From positions 1 through 32,036 of the forward strand of contig DATBDZ010000322.1 of assembly GCA_036276235.1 (NCBI GenBank): 32,036 nucleotides of DNA, read 5' to 3'. Below the pieces are notes generated by a model, which was given only the letters and a program-made list of their open reading frames with translations, was not told the origin of the DNA and searched no databases. The stretch comes from JANWHF01 sp036276235 (lineage in GTDB: Bacteria; Planctomycetota; Phycisphaerae; Tepidisphaerales; Tepidisphaeraceae). The first letter of the stretch is position 1. The number at the start of each line of letters is the position of its first letter. The translations under genes and the position numbers were made by a program. This document shows positions 31,984 through 32,036 of the stretch, one piece after another.

Positions 31984-32036
31984 GTCATGCTGAGGTACTC
32001 CGAAGCATCTGGCTGGATTGGGCGCATGGGCCAGAT
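31984..32036. repeat. 32-base dispersed repeat with hairpin arm, cut by window end
   Basis: Bases 31984-32015 are the exact reverse complement of 29169-29200. After a spacer of about 15 bases the window ends in GGCCAGAT, which starts to pair back with ATCTGGC of the first arm. The full element is therefore probably a hairpin that continues beyond the window. Confidence 0.85.

Overview
This is a GC-rich bacterial chromosomal window that most likely comes from a planctomycete, probably the Phycisphaerae/Tepidisphaerales side. The strongest evidence is a DUF1501 protein next to a cytochrome-type PSCyt1/DUF1549/DUF1553 protein, a pair typical of Planctomycetota. Supporting signs are many weak or absent Shine-Dalgarno sites, an ECF sigma factor with a separate membrane anti-sigma factor, and an A/T-TQP motif just after the signal peptide of several exported proteins. 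The lineage is an inference from gene content; no marker gene such as rRNA is present.

Layout. 1-1193: 3' part of a GlcD-like FAD oxidase. 1194-1512: a gene-free cluster of palindromic repeats. 1513-2004 (-): moaC. 2117-7884 (+): a tripartite RND efflux operon (inner-membrane pump, membrane fusion protein, outer-membrane lipoprotein). 8050-9678 (+): a DUF1579 protein and a Tat-exported TIM-barrel isomerase-like protein. 10028-10612 (+): a small exported coiled-coil protein. 10609-11094 (-): a GNAT acetyltransferase. 11340-12644 (+): an MFS-like membrane protein. 12616-17173 (-): the DUF1501 and DUF1553/PSCyt1 pair. About 17377-17625: a fibronectin-III-like gene remnant. 17629-20276 (-): an AAA+ ATPase with TPR repeats, coupled to a TPR membrane protein. 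20385-25970 (+): a GntR (YtrA-type) regulator, an ABC ATPase and two large paralogous permeases. 26175-27755 (+): a six-helix membrane domain fused to a DUF2071-like domain. 27915-29096 (+): a zinc-ribbon membrane protein. 29247-31849 (-): anti-sigma factor, ECF sigma factor and chorismate mutase/prephenate dehydratase.

The best candidate for an undescribed system is the GntR/ABC cluster. A 9-7-9 inverted repeat covers the -10 of the regulator promoter, which suggests autorepression. The ABC ATPase overlaps the first permease by 4 bp. The two permeases of about 665 residues share an unusual build: ABC-2-like helices, a large domain that is probably extracytoplasmic, two more helices, and a C-terminal CxxC-x10-CxxC zinc ribbon ending in a conserved DG-x-EIFEP tail. 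The nearby zinc-ribbon protein at 27915 has the same cysteine spacing.

The second theme is dispersed palindromic repeats. At least six families are visible. Two copies lie in frame inside coding sequences (the membrane fusion protein and the MFS-like protein), and two same-orientation copies bracket the second permease gene. No rRNA, tRNA, CRISPR array or transposase gene was seen.
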